The notes: generated by a model from the letters alone, not told the origin. A stretch of DNA of 64,000 bases from Ravibacter arvi (GCF_039540405.1 NZ_BAABEY010000011.1:124001-188000); one strand, 5' to 3'. Shown: positions 1-9,601, counted from the stretch's first letter. Translations and numbers: made by a program.

Positions 1-135
<135 letters not shown>

Positions 136-203
136 CAATCTCTCCGGGCTGGCGGCGCCTCCAGGTACCGCCGGCCCGTAATTGAAAATCCTGCGCCAAT
201 GTT

Positions 204-584
204 ATGATGACCAAACGTGTGTTGATTACCCCGGAAGCAATGGAAGTAGTGGACCAGCTTACCGATCGATACGGGCCGCTAATGTTTCACCAGAGCGGCG
301 GTTGCTGCGACGGCTCACAACCGATGTGCTTCCAGGAAGGAGATTTCAAAGTAGGCAGCAGCGACGTTCTCCTCGGCGAGATTTACGGCTGCGATTTCTA
401 TATGAGCGCCGACCAGTTTGAATACTGGCAATACAGCCAGCTTACAATTGACGTGACAGAAGGCAGAGGGGCAAGTTTCTCTCTCGAAATCCCGTTGGGC
501 GTCCGTTTTGTAACGCGTTCAAGGATGTTTTCGGATGAAGAACTAAGGACGCTGGAGCCGGTAGTACGCTGCGAAACGCGCTAA
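204..584 (+). CDS. DUF779 family protein
   Basis: A 126-residue cytoplasmic protein with the DUF779 hallmarks: a Cys-rich block SGGCCDGSQPMC at about residues 31-42, then YGCDFYMSADQFEYW and the RGASFSLE segment. The family has no established biochemical activity; it is typically found beside aldehyde dehydrogenases, as here, and the clustered cysteines could bind a metal (inference). The length is normal for the family. The start is ambiguous between two adjacent Met codons at 204 and 207. It probably shares a transcript with the upstream dehydrogenase. A tandem-repeat region begins about 20 bp after its stop. Confidence 0.88.
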   Translation: MMTKRVLITPEAMEVVDQLTDRYGPLMFHQSGGCCDGSQPMCFQEGDFKVGSSDVLLGEIYGCDFYMSADQFEYWQYSQLTIDVTEGRGASFSLEIPLGVRFVTRSRMFSDEELRTLEPVVRCETR

Positions 585-605
585 ACCCCATCAGCCTGAG
601 AAAAA

Positions 606-1615
606 GGTTTTTATCGCCGGAGGTGTACCGCCGGACGGTCATCCTGAGCGAAACGCAGTGGAGCCGAAGGATCTCCTGTTGTTAGAAAAACCATATTTAA
701 GGGATTGGGGTCCGGGGAGCGGGAGATCCCTCCACTACGGTCGGTATGACCGTCCGGATGGCGCCCCCATCCGTAGTATTGTCAATAGCAGCGCATCTGC
801 CGGAGGGTCATCCTGAGCGGAACGCAGGGGAGCCGAAGGATCTCCTGTTGCTAGAAAAATCCTATTTATAGGATTAGGTACTAGGAGCGGGAAATCCCTC
901 CACTACGGTCGGGATGACCGTCCGGATGGCGCCCCCATCCGTAGTATTGTCAATAGCAGCGCATCTGCCAGAGGGTCATCCTGAGCGGAACGCAGTGGAG
1001 CCAAAGGATCTCCTGTTATTAGAAAAATTCTGTTTAGAGAATTGGATCTGGGGAGCGAGAGATTCCTCGGCTCCGCTCGGAATGACCGTCCGGTTGGAGC
1101 GGCGCCATCCATCGTGTTGTCAATGGTAGCGCATCTGCCGGAGGGTCATCCTGAGCGGAACGCAGTGAAGTCGAAGGATCTCCTGTTATTAGAAAAATCC
1201 CATTTAAAGGGTTGGGTCCAGGGAGCGGGAGATTCCTCGGCTCCGCTCGGAATGACCCTCCGGTTGGAGCGGCGCCATCCATCGTGTTGTCAATGGTAGC
1301 GCATCTGCCGGAGGGGCATCCTGAGCGCAGCGCAGTGGAGTCGAAGGATCTCCTGTTATTAGAAAAATCCCGTTTAGAGAATTGAATCCGGGCAGCGGGA
1401 GATTCCTCGGCTCCGCTACCATTGACAACATCTATTTGTCATCTCCGCTACAAGGTGTTTTCGCAAAAAAAACTGTTTGCTCGGAATGACCGTCCGGTTG
1501 GAGCGGCGCCATCCATTGGTAGCGCAACGCAGTGAAGCCGGAGGATCTCCTGTTGGTATAAAAAGCCCCCTGAAAGTGACTAGGTGCAAGAAGCGGGAGA
1601 TCTCTCCACTACGGG
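606..1615. repeat. Tandem array of ~169-bp palindromic intergenic repeat units
   Basis: Five clear units begin with the same block (GGTCATCCTGAGCG) at 637, 806, 974, 1144 and 1314 (first base varied in the last), a spacing of 168-170 bp. A sixth, decayed unit lies near 1518-1615. Within a unit, a left arm of about 44 bp (ending GAAGGATCTCCTGTT) is partly complementary to a right arm of about 30 bp (GGGAGATYCCTC...GGNATGACC) about 35 bp later, so each unit could fold into a long imperfect hairpin. A spacer containing CCGTCCGGATGGCGCC or its variant joins the units. The segment 1420-1500 carries extra unrelated sequence. Short open frames here are on both strands, repetitive and not credible as genes. 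Confidence 0.9.
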
Positions 1616-1899
1616 ATGGCACCTTTTCAACCCCTCCTTTTATTAATCCCAAACAAAAAAACCTGAACCAATTCCACCCAACCAAATAATGCACTGATAA
1701 TGAACCAAGTAAAACTTTTTTCTATTTAATCTACTAAATCTATATACTAGATAAAATTATTTTTCTTAGGTTTGCCTCCGAACTAACCGAACAAGATGTA
1801 CAAACGCAATCTACCAGTCGCCTGCCGATGTTGCGGCGGCTTGAACCCGGCCAAGGTCCCCCCTTTGCCTGACCTGAAGCAATTCATTTCCCGCACATC

Positions 1900-1907
1900 T
1901 ACATTTG
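1900..1907 (+). promoter_or_regulatory. Putative -7 promoter box (TACATTTG)
   Basis: Exact match to TAnnTTTG, 67 bp before the receptor ATG. No convincing TTTG -33 box is found at 17-23 bp upstream, so the call is tentative. Confidence 0.35.
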
Positions 1908-1952
1908 CATAAACGCCTGTATAACGGCGAGCCGTCAAGGCCCGTCGCTAAT

Positions 1953-1973
1953 GGCTCAAACCTCTTTACAAAG
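1953..1973 (+). promoter_or_regulatory. GGCTCAAACC leader motif, copy 1
   Basis: GGCTCAAACCTCTTT begins 21 nt before the ATG at 1974. The same block precedes five other ATG codons in this window at a spacing of 19-22 nt and in the gene's own orientation. Confidence 0.6.
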
Positions 1974-4541
1974 ATGAAATTCATTATAAAATCTATATTT
2001 TCTATAGGCTTACTTCTATATTCGTCAAACCTGTTAGCCCAGGACAGAACCACTATCAACGCCCTGATCACCGGGACTATCATAGACAGCGAGAGCAGCG
2101 AACCACTGATCGGCGCCGCCGTTACCATTAAAGGCACCACCAATGGCGACCTCACCGACGAAAATGGTCAATTCTTCCTGAAAACGGGCCAGAAACTTCC
2201 TTTTACACTCATCGTTACCTATGTCGGGTACGTCAGGAAGGAGGTACTGGTCAGCGACGAGAAGGTTACTATCAAGCTGGACCCTACCTCCAGAAGCCTC
2301 GAGGACGTAGTAATTTCTTCCCGCCGCAGGCAGGAAGTCTCCCAGGAGGTACCCATCCCGATCTCGGTCATCCGCGGTGCCAAGGCAGATGACGCTGGCG
2401 CTTTCAATGTAAACCGGTTGAAAGAGCTGATCCCGACCGTGCACCTGTATTCATCCAATGCCCGCAATACTACCCTGAATATCCGCGGCCTCGGCTCCAC
2501 CTTTGGTCTTACCAACGACGGAATTGATCCGGGAGTAGGCTTTTACGTAGACGGCGTGTACTATGCCCGTCCCGCCGCCACTGCGCTCGACTTCGTAGAT
2601 ATTGAGCAGGTAGAAGTACTTCGCGGACCGCAAGGCACCCTTTTTGGCAAAAACACAACCGCAGGGGCCTTCAACATTACCACCCGCGCGGCCAGCTTTA
2701 ACCCTGGCGCCAGCTTTGAATTAAGTTACGGCAACTACGGTTATGTACAGGCAAAGGCGTCGGTCACCGGTCCGCTGAGCAAAAAACTGGCCGCCCGGGT
2801 GTCCTTTACCGGCACGCAGCGCAACGGCCTGTTCTTTAACCAACATACCCAGCTGCCCATCAACGACATCAACAACATCGGGGTTCGCGGGCAAATTCTT
2901 TACACCCCAAGCGACCGTGTAAAAATTACCCTCATCGGCGACGTGTCCGACCAGAAACCAACCGGGTACGGCTGGCCGGTAGCGGGGGTAGTCACTACAA
3001 AAAGAGCAGCATTCAGACAATTCAATGCCATCATCGCCGACTTAAATTACACTTTGCCCTATAAAAGTGCCTTCGAAAGAATTATTGATCTCGACACCCC
3101 CTCAAAAGCAGACAATCAGTTAGGCGGTGTCTCTGCCAACGCCGATATCAAAATCGGCAACGGAACGCTCACCGCTACAACCGCCTGGCGTTACTGGAAA
3201 TGGGTGCCGCTCAATGATCGCGACTACATAGGGCTTCCCGTCTTTACCGTTTCCGCAGGAAATTCCTACCACGACCAATGGTCACAGGAAATCAGGTACT
3301 CCGGCAGGATTACCCCTAAACTAAGTGGCGTTGTGGGTGTTTTCGGCCTGTGGCAGGATTTGACCACCGATCCGGTACATACCGAAGAAGCAGGGGCGGC
3401 ACAGTGGCGGTTTGCGCAAACCAACAGCAACCCGCTCTGGCAGACACCCGGCCTTTTCGACAATTTCGGGATCCGTACGAATTACGGCATCCGGAGCACC
3501 AGCCTCGCTGTTTTCGGACAGGCTGACTGGAATATCTTTAACAAATTTCACCTGCTCCCAGGAATTCGTTACAACTACGATAAGAAAGTCGTGCACTACA
3601 GCAGGCAGGTCTATGGCGGCCTGCAGGATGTGACGCCGGAGTTGCAGGCTTTGAAAAACGGGATCTACAACAATCAGAAATTCGACACCGATTATGCCGA
3701 AGGCAACTTTTCCGGTCAGCTTTCGCTCCAATACAAGCCTAACAGCAACATCAACGCCTACGCTACCTACTCAATCAGCTATAAACCCATAGGCGTGAAT
3801 GTGGGTGGTCTGCCGACCGCAAACGGCCAACCGATGCTGGAGCTGGCCAATGTGAAACCCGAACTGGTCAACCACAAGGAAGTGGGCATTAAGACCAAGC
3901 CTTCTGCCAACTCGGTCCTCAACCTGACTTTTTACCAGACCGACATAGACGACTACCAAACCCAGGTACAAACCCCTGACCCGGGTGTCAACAGGGGTTA
4001 CCTTGCCAACGCAGACAAGGTGCGGGTACTCGGCGCCGAACTCGACGGGAACATCCGTTTCGGCAATCATTTCAGCTTCAATGCGGCAGCGGCCTATACC
4101 AATGGCAAATACATTCGCTTTGAGAATGCGCCCGTACCATTGGAAGAAGTAGGCGGTGCATCGGCCTTCAAAGATATTTCGGGGGGAGTATTGCCCGGTA
4201 TTTCGAAGTGGGCGGGATCTGTTGGCGGCGAGGCCACTACGCGGGGTAACTTCCTGGGCCTGGCCGGAAATTACTTCGGTGCGATTGATGTATTCTTTCG
4301 CTCCAAATTCTCTTCCAGCCCTTCCCCCTCCCAATATCTTAACATCGAAGGATATTCCCTTACCAATGCACGCGCCGGGTTCCGCGCGTCTAACGGGATT
4401 ACGGTATTCGTCTGGGCGCGGAATGTGTTCAATAAAGATTACTACGAACAACTCCTGGCCGCCCCCGGCAGCTATGGCCAATATGCCGGCGTGGTAGGCG
4501 ACCCGCGTACTTATGGTGTTACGCTGCGCTACGTGTACTAA
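1974..4541 (+). CDS. TonB-dependent receptor with carboxypeptidase-regulatory domain
   Basis: An 855-residue outer-membrane receptor that imports a ligand using energy from TonB. A signal peptide (about residues 1-23, ending NLLAQ) is followed by a carboxypeptidase-regulatory-like domain at about 32-110 and a plug domain with VEVLRGPQGTLFGKNTTAGAFNI. A long beta-barrel ends in the aromatic tail RYVY. The plug style (GVGFYVDGVYYAR) resembles receptors for siderophores or other metal complexes more than SusC; the ligand cannot be named. An upstream in-frame start at 1905 would add 23 residues before the signal peptide and is rejected. It has no sigma/anti-sigma or SusD partner. A strong terminator follows. 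Confidence 0.92.
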   Translation: MKFIIKSIFSIGLLLYSSNLLAQDRTTINALITGTIIDSESSEPLIGAAVTIKGTTNGDLTDENGQFFLKTGQKLPFTLIVTYVGYVRKEVLVSDEKVTIKLDPTSRSLEDVVISSRRRQEVSQEVPIPISVIRGAKADDAGAFNVNRLKELIPTVHLYSSNARNTTLNIRGLGSTFGLTNDGIDPGVGFYVDGVYYARPAATALDFVDIEQVEVLRGPQGTLFGKNTTAGAFNITTRAASFNPGASFELSYGNYGYVQAKASVTGPLSKKLAARVSFTGTQRNGLFFNQHTQLPINDINNIGVRGQILYTPSDRVKITLIGDVSDQKPTGYGWPVAGVVTTKRAAFRQFNAIIADLNYTLPYKSAFERIIDLDTPSKADNQLGGVSANADIKIGNGTLTATTAWRYWKWVPLNDRDYIGLPVFTVSAGNSYHDQWSQEIRYSGRITPKLSGVVGVFGLWQDLTTDPVHTEEAGAAQWRFAQTNSNPLWQTPGLFDNFGIRTNYGIRSTSLAVFGQADWNIFNKFHLLPGIRYNYDKKVVHYSRQVYGGLQDVTPELQALKNGIYNNQKFDTDYAEGNFSGQLSLQYKPNSNINAYATYSISYKPIGVNVGGLPTANGQPMLELANVKPELVNHKEVGIKTKPSANSVLNLTFYQTDIDDYQTQVQTPDPGVNRGYLANADKVRVLGAELDGNIRFGNHFSFNAAAAYTNGKYIRFENAPVPLEEVGGASAFKDISGGVLPGISKWAGSVGGEATTRGNFLGLAGNYFGAIDVFFRSKFSSSPSPSQYLNIEGYSLTNARAGFRASNGITVFVWARNVFNKDYYEQLLAAPGSYGQYAGVVGDPRTYGVTLRYVY

Positions 4542-4594
4542 ATCAGCGTAAGGCGGGAATATGTTTATCCGGCGGCTGTAGGTTTGCAACACTG

Positions 4595-4632
4595 AAATGG
4601 GTTCGGGGGCTCACCCCTCGAACCCATTTTTA
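4595..4632 (+). terminator. Rho-independent terminator after TonB receptor
   Basis: AAATGGGTTCGGGG and its near-complement CCCCTCGAACCCATTT flank a short loop and run into TTTTTATA. This is a stable stem of about 14 bp with a T tract, just after the receptor stop. Confidence 0.85.
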
Positions 4633-4710
4633 TAAAGGAGACTTTTCGACCCGCTACGCTCCGTTCAAAATAGCCCGGGGGGATGGCGTGCAATCATCCG
4701 CGACTTTTGG

Positions 4711-4718
4711 TACCTTTG
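4711..4718 (+). promoter_or_regulatory. Putative -7 promoter box for tatD (TACCTTTG)
   Basis: Exact TAnnTTTG match 26 bp before the TatD ATG, directly after the terminator of the preceding gene. No clear -33 box. Confidence 0.4.
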
Positions 4719-4744
4719 CTCCTCATTTTCCGCAAGACGCTCGC

Positions 4745-5506
4745 ATGATTGAAACGCACGCACATATCTACGATCAACAATACCTCGACGACCTGGACGA
4801 AATGCTGCACAGGGCCTGGCAAGCGGGTGTAACGGAAATCTGGATGCCCAACTGCGATGACGCAACCATCGGGCCCATGCTTGAAATTGCCGATGCGAAT
4901 CCCGGTAAATGCCTCCCGATGATCGGCCTCCATCCCTGTTATGTTAACGACCGGTTTGAATCCCAGATCCGGGTAGTGGAAGAATGGTTGGGGAAGCGTA
5001 AATTTATCGCAATCGGTGAAATCGGGATGGATCTTTTTTGGGATAAAACGTACCGGCAGGAACAGGAAGCCGCGTTTCTCTACCAGTGTGAGCTCGCCCT
5101 TCAGCACCATCTCTGGATTGACATCCACAGCAGGGAAGCATTTCACGAAACGGTAAAGCTGATCGAAAAGGTAGGAAATCCGGCGTTGACCGGGATTTTC
5201 CACTGTTTTACCGGTAATCTTGATGAGGCCCGCATTGCGATCGACCTGGGGTTTAAATTAGGCATCGGCGGTGTAGCTACCTTCAAGAATGGCGGACTGG
5301 ATGCTGTCTTGCCGCATATTGACCCGGTACACGTGGTATTGGAAACCGACTCGCCCTACCTGGCTCCGGTCCCGCTGCGCGGCAAGCGGAACGAAGTGGC
5401 TTATATTGACCTGGTCGCTCAACGCGTTGCCGACCTCATGCAAATGAAAAAAGAGGATCTCATCCGGCAGACCACTGCCAATGCCAGGAGCTTACAGCGG
5501 GCCTGA
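4745..5506 (+). CDS. TatD family metal-dependent hydrolase / DNase
   Basis: A 253-residue cytoplasmic TIM-barrel hydrolase of the TatD family, known as divalent-metal-dependent 3'-5' exonucleases with quality-control roles. Metal-binding and catalytic blocks are all visible: ETHAHIYD near the N-terminus, GEIGMDLFWD, IDIHSREA, FHCFTGN and the late ETDSPYLAP. The length is that expected for TatD. I chose the ATG directly before IETHAHIYD; an upstream in-frame Met would add 19 unconserved residues and would swallow the putative promoter. It stands alone and converges on the next gene, with only 10 bp between the two stops. Confidence 0.92.
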   Translation: MIETHAHIYDQQYLDDLDEMLHRAWQAGVTEIWMPNCDDATIGPMLEIADANPGKCLPMIGLHPCYVNDRFESQIRVVEEWLGKRKFIAIGEIGMDLFWDKTYRQEQEAAFLYQCELALQHHLWIDIHSREAFHETVKLIEKVGNPALTGIFHCFTGNLDEARIAIDLGFKLGIGGVATFKNGGLDAVLPHIDPVHVVLETDSPYLAPVPLRGKRNEVAYIDLVAQRVADLMQMKKEDLIRQTTANARSLQRA

Positions 5507-5516
5507 AACTCGCCTC

Positions 5517-7928
5517 TTACTCTTCAAACTGTCCTTTCTTACCGGTTTTAGCCTGTTTTAACCGGTAGTTAAGGGTTAGGTTAAACTGCCGAACCCTCCC
5601 CTGCGAGTTGTTGTAGGTATAGAAATTTGACCCTTGGGTAATGGTCCTGAAGCGCCTTGAATTAAACACGTCGAGGACGTTAAAGGTGAGCGTTCCGTTG
5701 CCCTTCAGCACGTCGCGGCTGACAGCAAAGTCAAGCGCATAAATTGCTTTTCGCTTGCCTTGCGGCATAATTTGCGGCGCTTCATAGTTGTTCCGTAACT
5801 GGAAATCCGCTCCTTTCCAGGTAATACGCGCAGACAGGCGCCCCAACCAGGTGAAAGTCTTGCTATCGTAATTTTCGTTCTCGTTGTACTGTTCATTCAG
5901 GTTGTCGCCATTGATCACAGATCTGAAAAAATTCAGGTTGCCATCCAGCTTGAGCCAGCTGCTGACATTGCTGGTACCGGTAAACTCCAGGCCGTAGGCG
6001 TTTTCGGTTGCCAGGTTTTCCGGCCGGGCATAAGCAAACCCGCTTTCATCCATCCTCCTGATCTGCAATATTTTATCAACGGTATGCCGGTAATATAACG
6101 ACGAGGTAAAAGTTCCGCGCTCCAGGTACTTCACGTGACCCAGCTCAAACGAGTTCGTGAATTCCGGGTTGAGGTCCGGGTTACCACTCCAGTAATTTCT
6201 ATTGTCGGTGAAAGTCATAAACGGGCTCAGGTCATTGTAACCCGGCCTCCGGATACGGCGGCTAAAGCTGACCTGAAGCGCATTCTGCCCGGGCAGTTCG
6301 TAGGTTACATGCACGCTTGGGAAAAGCCGGCCGTATTTCCTGTTATTAACTTCGTTGCTGTCGACAAGCGTAGTGGTGACATCGCTCCATTCACCCCGCA
6401 GCCCGACCTGGTAAGAAAACTTCTGATGTTTGTTTCCATAGATCCCGTAGAGAGCGTGGATGTTTTCATCATAGAGAAAATAATTGGTAAACCGGGGAAT
6501 ATTTTCCAGACTACCGTCCGGTTTCACATTGGCAACAAAATAGTCGTTGGTCATGTCCCGGAAACTGCTCCGCGCACCGGCCTCAAACTTGCCGTCTTTC
6601 CCGAAGGGCTGCACGTAGTCGACCTGGAAAAGCCATTGCTTTTCCGTCTCGTCATTGATCGACCGCTGCAGCGAGTACCTTTCCTCGCCGCCGGTGGGAG
6701 TTACGGTTTCCCCGAAATACTGGTCTGATTTCTCCCAGTTATCCAGGTGGCGCACATCCACCAACAGCTCGTGGCCCTTGCGGCCAAAACGCTTCTTATA
6801 CGAAAGGTTGTATTCTGAATTAGGCTCGGTCTCGGTCTCGTCCTGGGTGCGGTACGACCGGCTCAGGAGGTTCGAGGTATTGGTAAGATAATCGTTGTAG
6901 TGGATATGGGAATACCGCTTCCCCTTGGTTCTACGCCAGGTATAGGCGGCTGTCAGGATGCTGCTTTCGCTGAAAAAATAGTCAGCCCCCATCCTGAGGT
7001 TATTGTGGAATGCCTTCAGTTCACGGTCAAAGGTCATGTCCGTTATGAAAGTCGAATCATTCCGGTAAAGCTCCTGGTACTGCCTGGTATCGCCCAGGGT
7101 GCTGCGGTAAGTCAGCATGTAATTGGTAAAGAAATTGAATTTGCGGTGGCGGAAATTCAGGTTCGCAGCCCCGCCCAAATTCATCGGATAGCCGGTAATA
7201 ATGTCAAATGAGCCATTCAATCCCTCTTTCTGTTCCTTTTTCAGGACAATATTGATAATTCCTCCCATTCCCTCTGCTTCATAGCGCGCCGAAGGATTGG
7301 TAATGACTTCTATCCGTTCAATCATACTGCCCTGCAATTGCTGGAGTCCGGCGCCGCCCTTAATGCTCACAAGGCCGGAGGGTTTCCCGTCGACCAGGAT
7401 ACGAACACTGCTGCTGCCACGCAAGCTCACATTTCCCTCCAGGTCTACCGCCACGCTCGGCACGTTGTTGAGTATCTCGATGGCATTTCCACCCGCGTTG
7501 GCCAGATCTTTTCCAACGTTAAAAATCCGCTTGTCAAGCGCTACTTCATAGGTACTCTTTTCTCCCTGCACTACCACTTCGTCCAGGTTTTTCGTAGCCG
7601 CTTTTAATTTTACTGCCCCGATATCCGTCATCGTACCGGCCACTGTCACCTGTCTTTTCTCCTGGTTATACCCCACGAATTCAAACAAAAGCCAATATCT
7701 TCCTTCCTTCAGGGTTACCTCAAATTTCCCGTCGAGATCGCTTACTTCTCCGGAAATAAATGTGCTGTCAGGCAGGTGAAAAAGCCTTACACTGGCAAAA
7801 GGAAGCGCAGCGCCGGAACTTTCATCCTGGATTACACCACGTATTTTTGACGACTGAGCAACGGCAGTACCCGAAAATGCAATGAAAAGCAACCAACCGA
7901 AAAAGAGCAACCGAAAGAATTTTTGCAT
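5517..7928 (-). CDS. TonB-receptor-like outer-membrane beta-barrel protein
   Basis: An 803-residue outer-membrane protein. After a signal peptide (about 1-24) it has a carboxypeptidase-regulatory domain (about 27-110, IRGVIQDESSGAALPFASVRL) and a plug (about 115-230, with NNVPSVAVDLEGNVSLRG and GGIINIVLKK). The large C-terminal barrel is of the OMP_b-brl_3 type rather than the classic TonB barrel. Such proteins are common in Bacteroidota; their ligands are mostly unknown. The start is set at the Met preceding QKFFRLLFFG. A longer frame to 8003 adds 25 Pro/Thr-rich residues encoded by a GTGAG repeat and is not credible. It lies 98 bp downstream of nadB on the same strand, but the intervening repeat suggests separate transcription. 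Confidence 0.88.
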   Translation of the reverse strand: MQKFFRLLFFGWLLFIAFSGTAVAQSSKIRGVIQDESSGAALPFASVRLFHLPDSTFISGEVSDLDGKFEVTLKEGRYWLLFEFVGYNQEKRQVTVAGTMTDIGAVKLKAATKNLDEVVVQGEKSTYEVALDKRIFNVGKDLANAGGNAIEILNNVPSVAVDLEGNVSLRGSSSVRILVDGKPSGLVSIKGGAGLQQLQGSMIERIEVITNPSARYEAEGMGGIINIVLKKEQKEGLNGSFDIITGYPMNLGGAANLNFRHRKFNFFTNYMLTYRSTLGDTRQYQELYRNDSTFITDMTFDRELKAFHNNLRMGADYFFSESSILTAAYTWRRTKGKRYSHIHYNDYLTNTSNLLSRSYRTQDETETEPNSEYNLSYKKRFGRKGHELLVDVRHLDNWEKSDQYFGETVTPTGGEERYSLQRSINDETEKQWLFQVDYVQPFGKDGKFEAGARSSFRDMTNDYFVANVKPDGSLENIPRFTNYFLYDENIHALYGIYGNKHQKFSYQVGLRGEWSDVTTTLVDSNEVNNRKYGRLFPSVHVTYELPGQNALQVSFSRRIRRPGYNDLSPFMTFTDNRNYWSGNPDLNPEFTNSFELGHVKYLERGTFTSSLYYRHTVDKILQIRRMDESGFAYARPENLATENAYGLEFTGTSNVSSWLKLDGNLNFFRSVINGDNLNEQYNENENYDSKTFTWLGRLSARITWKGADFQLRNNYEAPQIMPQGKRKAIYALDFAVSRDVLKGNGTLTFNVLDVFNSRRFRTITQGSNFYTYNNSQGRVRQFNLTLNYRLKQAKTGKKGQFEE

Positions 7929-7934
7929 CAAAGG

Positions 7935-8023
7935 GGGATTAGGGGGTGAGGTATCATTAGGTGTGAGGGGTGAGGTATGAGGTGTGAGGGTAAGCCGGCT
8001 CACCCCTCAAATCTCACACCCCA
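7935..8023. repeat. GTGAG/CTCAC palindromic repeat between nadB and receptor gene
   Basis: Low-complexity copies of GGTGTGAG, GGTGAGG and GGTATGAG are followed by CTCACCCCTC and CTCACACCCC, so the segment can fold on itself. The same word set recurs near 11783, 15338, 20570, 21863 and 27001. Confidence 0.75.
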
Positions 8024-8026
8024 AAC

Positions 8027-9601
8027 CTATTTTACATTATCCTGGTTAAAGTGGAGGCCTACGTTTTCACGCCTGGCCATAGCCATTTTAATTACCAGGT
8101 AAGACACGTTGATCATATTGCGAAGTTCGCAGATGGGCACCGATACTTTTGATTCACGGTAAAGCTTCTCGTGTTCACGGTAAAGCAGCTCCACGCGGTC
8201 ATATGCCCTCTTCAGACGTCTGTAGGTCCGTACGATACCCACGTAGTTGGACATCACGCTGTTTAATTCGCGTGTCATTTCCGTCACCAGTACCTGCTCT
8301 TCGGGGTGGGTTGTACCGGAATCGTCCCAATCGGGAATATTTTCCGGAATGGTTACCTGGTCATAGTTGTCAACCGTAGCCAGGTAAGCCCTGTGACCGA
8401 AAACCACCGCTTCGAGAAGAGAATTCGAGGCCAGCCGGTTGGCGCCGTGCAGACCGGTGCACGCACACTCGCCGACGGCATACAACTGCCTGATATTGGT
8501 TTGTCCGAATTCATTGACCCTGATCCCGCCGCACATAAAATGCTGCGCCGGAACTACCGGTATCATGTCGGTCCGTACATCCACCCCATGGTCGAGGCAA
8601 TATTGATTAATATTCGGAAAATGATCCAGGAATTTTTCGTAATCGAGATGTCGCACGTCAAGGTATACGTGATCCACCCCTCTCTTTTTCATTTCCGAGT
8701 CGATCGCACGCGCAGTAATATCCCTGGGTGCCAACGATTCCCGTTCATCATACTTTCCCATGAAAGTTGTCCCGTCGGCATGCTTCAGGATGCCGCCAAA
8801 ACCCCGAACGGCTTCCGAGATAAGGAAAGACGGCTTTTGGCCCGGCAGAAAGTAGCTGGTCGGATGGAACTGGATAAACTCCATGTTATCGCAGATGCCT
8901 TTGGCACGATATGCCATGGCGATGCCGTCGCCCGTGGCGATGGTCGGGTTGGTGGTGCTCTGGTAAATACTGCCGATCCCGCCTGTTGCAAGCAGGGTGG
9001 TGTTGGCAAGGAACTTCTCCACCTCCCCGGTTTCCCGATTCAGCACATATGCACCAAAACACTGTATGTCGGTACGGTACCGGTAAACTGTTTCACCCAG
9101 ATGATGCTGGGTGATCAGCTCCACCGCATAATAATGGCTGAAGATCTGGATATTGGGGTGGCGACCCGCTTCTTCCAGCAGCGCTCTTTCAATTTCGGCG
9201 CCGGTAATGTCCTTGAAATGCAGGATACGGTGATCAGAATGGCCACCTTCCCGTGCAAGGTCGTACTCGCCGTCCGGCTCGCGGTCGAAACGCGTACCAT
9301 AATCGATCAGCTCCTGGATTCTTTCCGGGGCCTCCCGAACCACCATGTCCACTATTTTCTGGTTGTTGATGCCATCGCCGGCGTCGATGGTATCGGCAAT
9401 ATGCTTTTCAAAGGAATCGGATTCCGCCCACACGGCGGCGATACCTCCCTGTGCATATTTGGTATTGGTTTCATCCGCCTGCACTTTGGTAATTACAGCA
9501 ATGGAAACGGGGCGGTTATTCTCGAAATGACGCGCCAGCTTCACTGCATAGCTCAATCCCGCAATTCCTGAACCGATGATAAGGAAATCATATCTGGCCA
9601 T
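8027..9601 (-). CDS. nadB: L-aspartate oxidase
   Basis: A 524-residue flavoprotein that oxidises L-aspartate to iminoaspartate, the first step of de novo NAD synthesis in the cytoplasm. The N-terminal FAD dinucleotide fold has GSGIAGL at residues 9-15. The substrate-side blocks TKYAQGGIAAVW, REGGHSDHRILH, HFMCGGIRVNEFGQT and GECACTGLHGANRLASNS all match NadB rather than succinate dehydrogenase flavoprotein. The length is typical. The partners nadA and nadC are not in the window, so the gene is separated from its pathway here. A good Bacteroidota promoter lies 42 bp upstream of the ATG. Confidence 0.95.
   Translation of the reverse strand: MARYDFLIIGSGIAGLSYAVKLARHFENNRPVSIAVITKVQADETNTKYAQGGIAAVWAESDSFEKHIADTIDAGDGINNQKIVDMVVREAPERIQELIDYGTRFDREPDGEYDLAREGGHSDHRILHFKDITGAEIERALLEEAGRHPNIQIFSHYYAVELITQHHLGETVYRYRTDIQCFGAYVLNRETGEVEKFLANTTLLATGGIGSIYQSTTNPTIATGDGIAMAYRAKGICDNMEFIQFHPTSYFLPGQKPSFLISEAVRGFGGILKHADGTTFMGKYDERESLAPRDITARAIDSEMKKRGVDHVYLDVRHLDYEKFLDHFPNINQYCLDHGVDVRTDMIPVVPAQHFMCGGIRVNEFGQTNIRQLYAVGECACTGLHGANRLASNSLLEAVVFGHRAYLATVDNYDQVTIPENIPDWDDSGTTHPEEQVLVTEMTRELNSVMSNYVGIVRTYRRLKRAYDRVELLYREHEKLYRESKVSVPICELRNMINVSYLVIKMAMARRENVGLHFNQDNVK

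Larger units (their letters stand above)
1616..1973. other. AT-rich intergenic region upstream of TonB-dependent receptor
   Basis: No gene seen. The stretch contains an AT-rich segment (about 1690-1770) and two matches to the Bacteroidota -7 box TAnnTTTG: TAGGTTTG at 1767-1774 and TACATTTG at 1900-1907. The second would give a 5' leader of about 60 nt before the receptor start. Confidence 0.5.

Noticed and set aside
914..1431. Several short open frames within the tandem repeats
   Set aside because: They encode the same repetitive peptide in different frames on both strands and have no start context or homology.
606..1615. The repeat array as a CRISPR locus
   Set aside because: Units are ~169 bp, far longer than CRISPR repeats, with no short unique spacers and no cas genes nearby.
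4600..4632. A tRNA-like T-loop (GGTTCG) near the TonB receptor end
   Set aside because: It is part of a self-complementary terminator stem; no acceptor or anticodon arms are present.
7929..8003. N-terminal extension of the outer-membrane protein gene by 25 codons
   Set aside because: The codons come from the GTGAG repeat and precede a good signal peptide, so a start at 7928 is favoured.
8306..9571. Long open frame (421 codons) on the plus strand opposite nadB
   Set aside because: It lies wholly within the minus-strand nadB gene, encodes no recognisable domain and has the composition expected from codon bias of the real gene.
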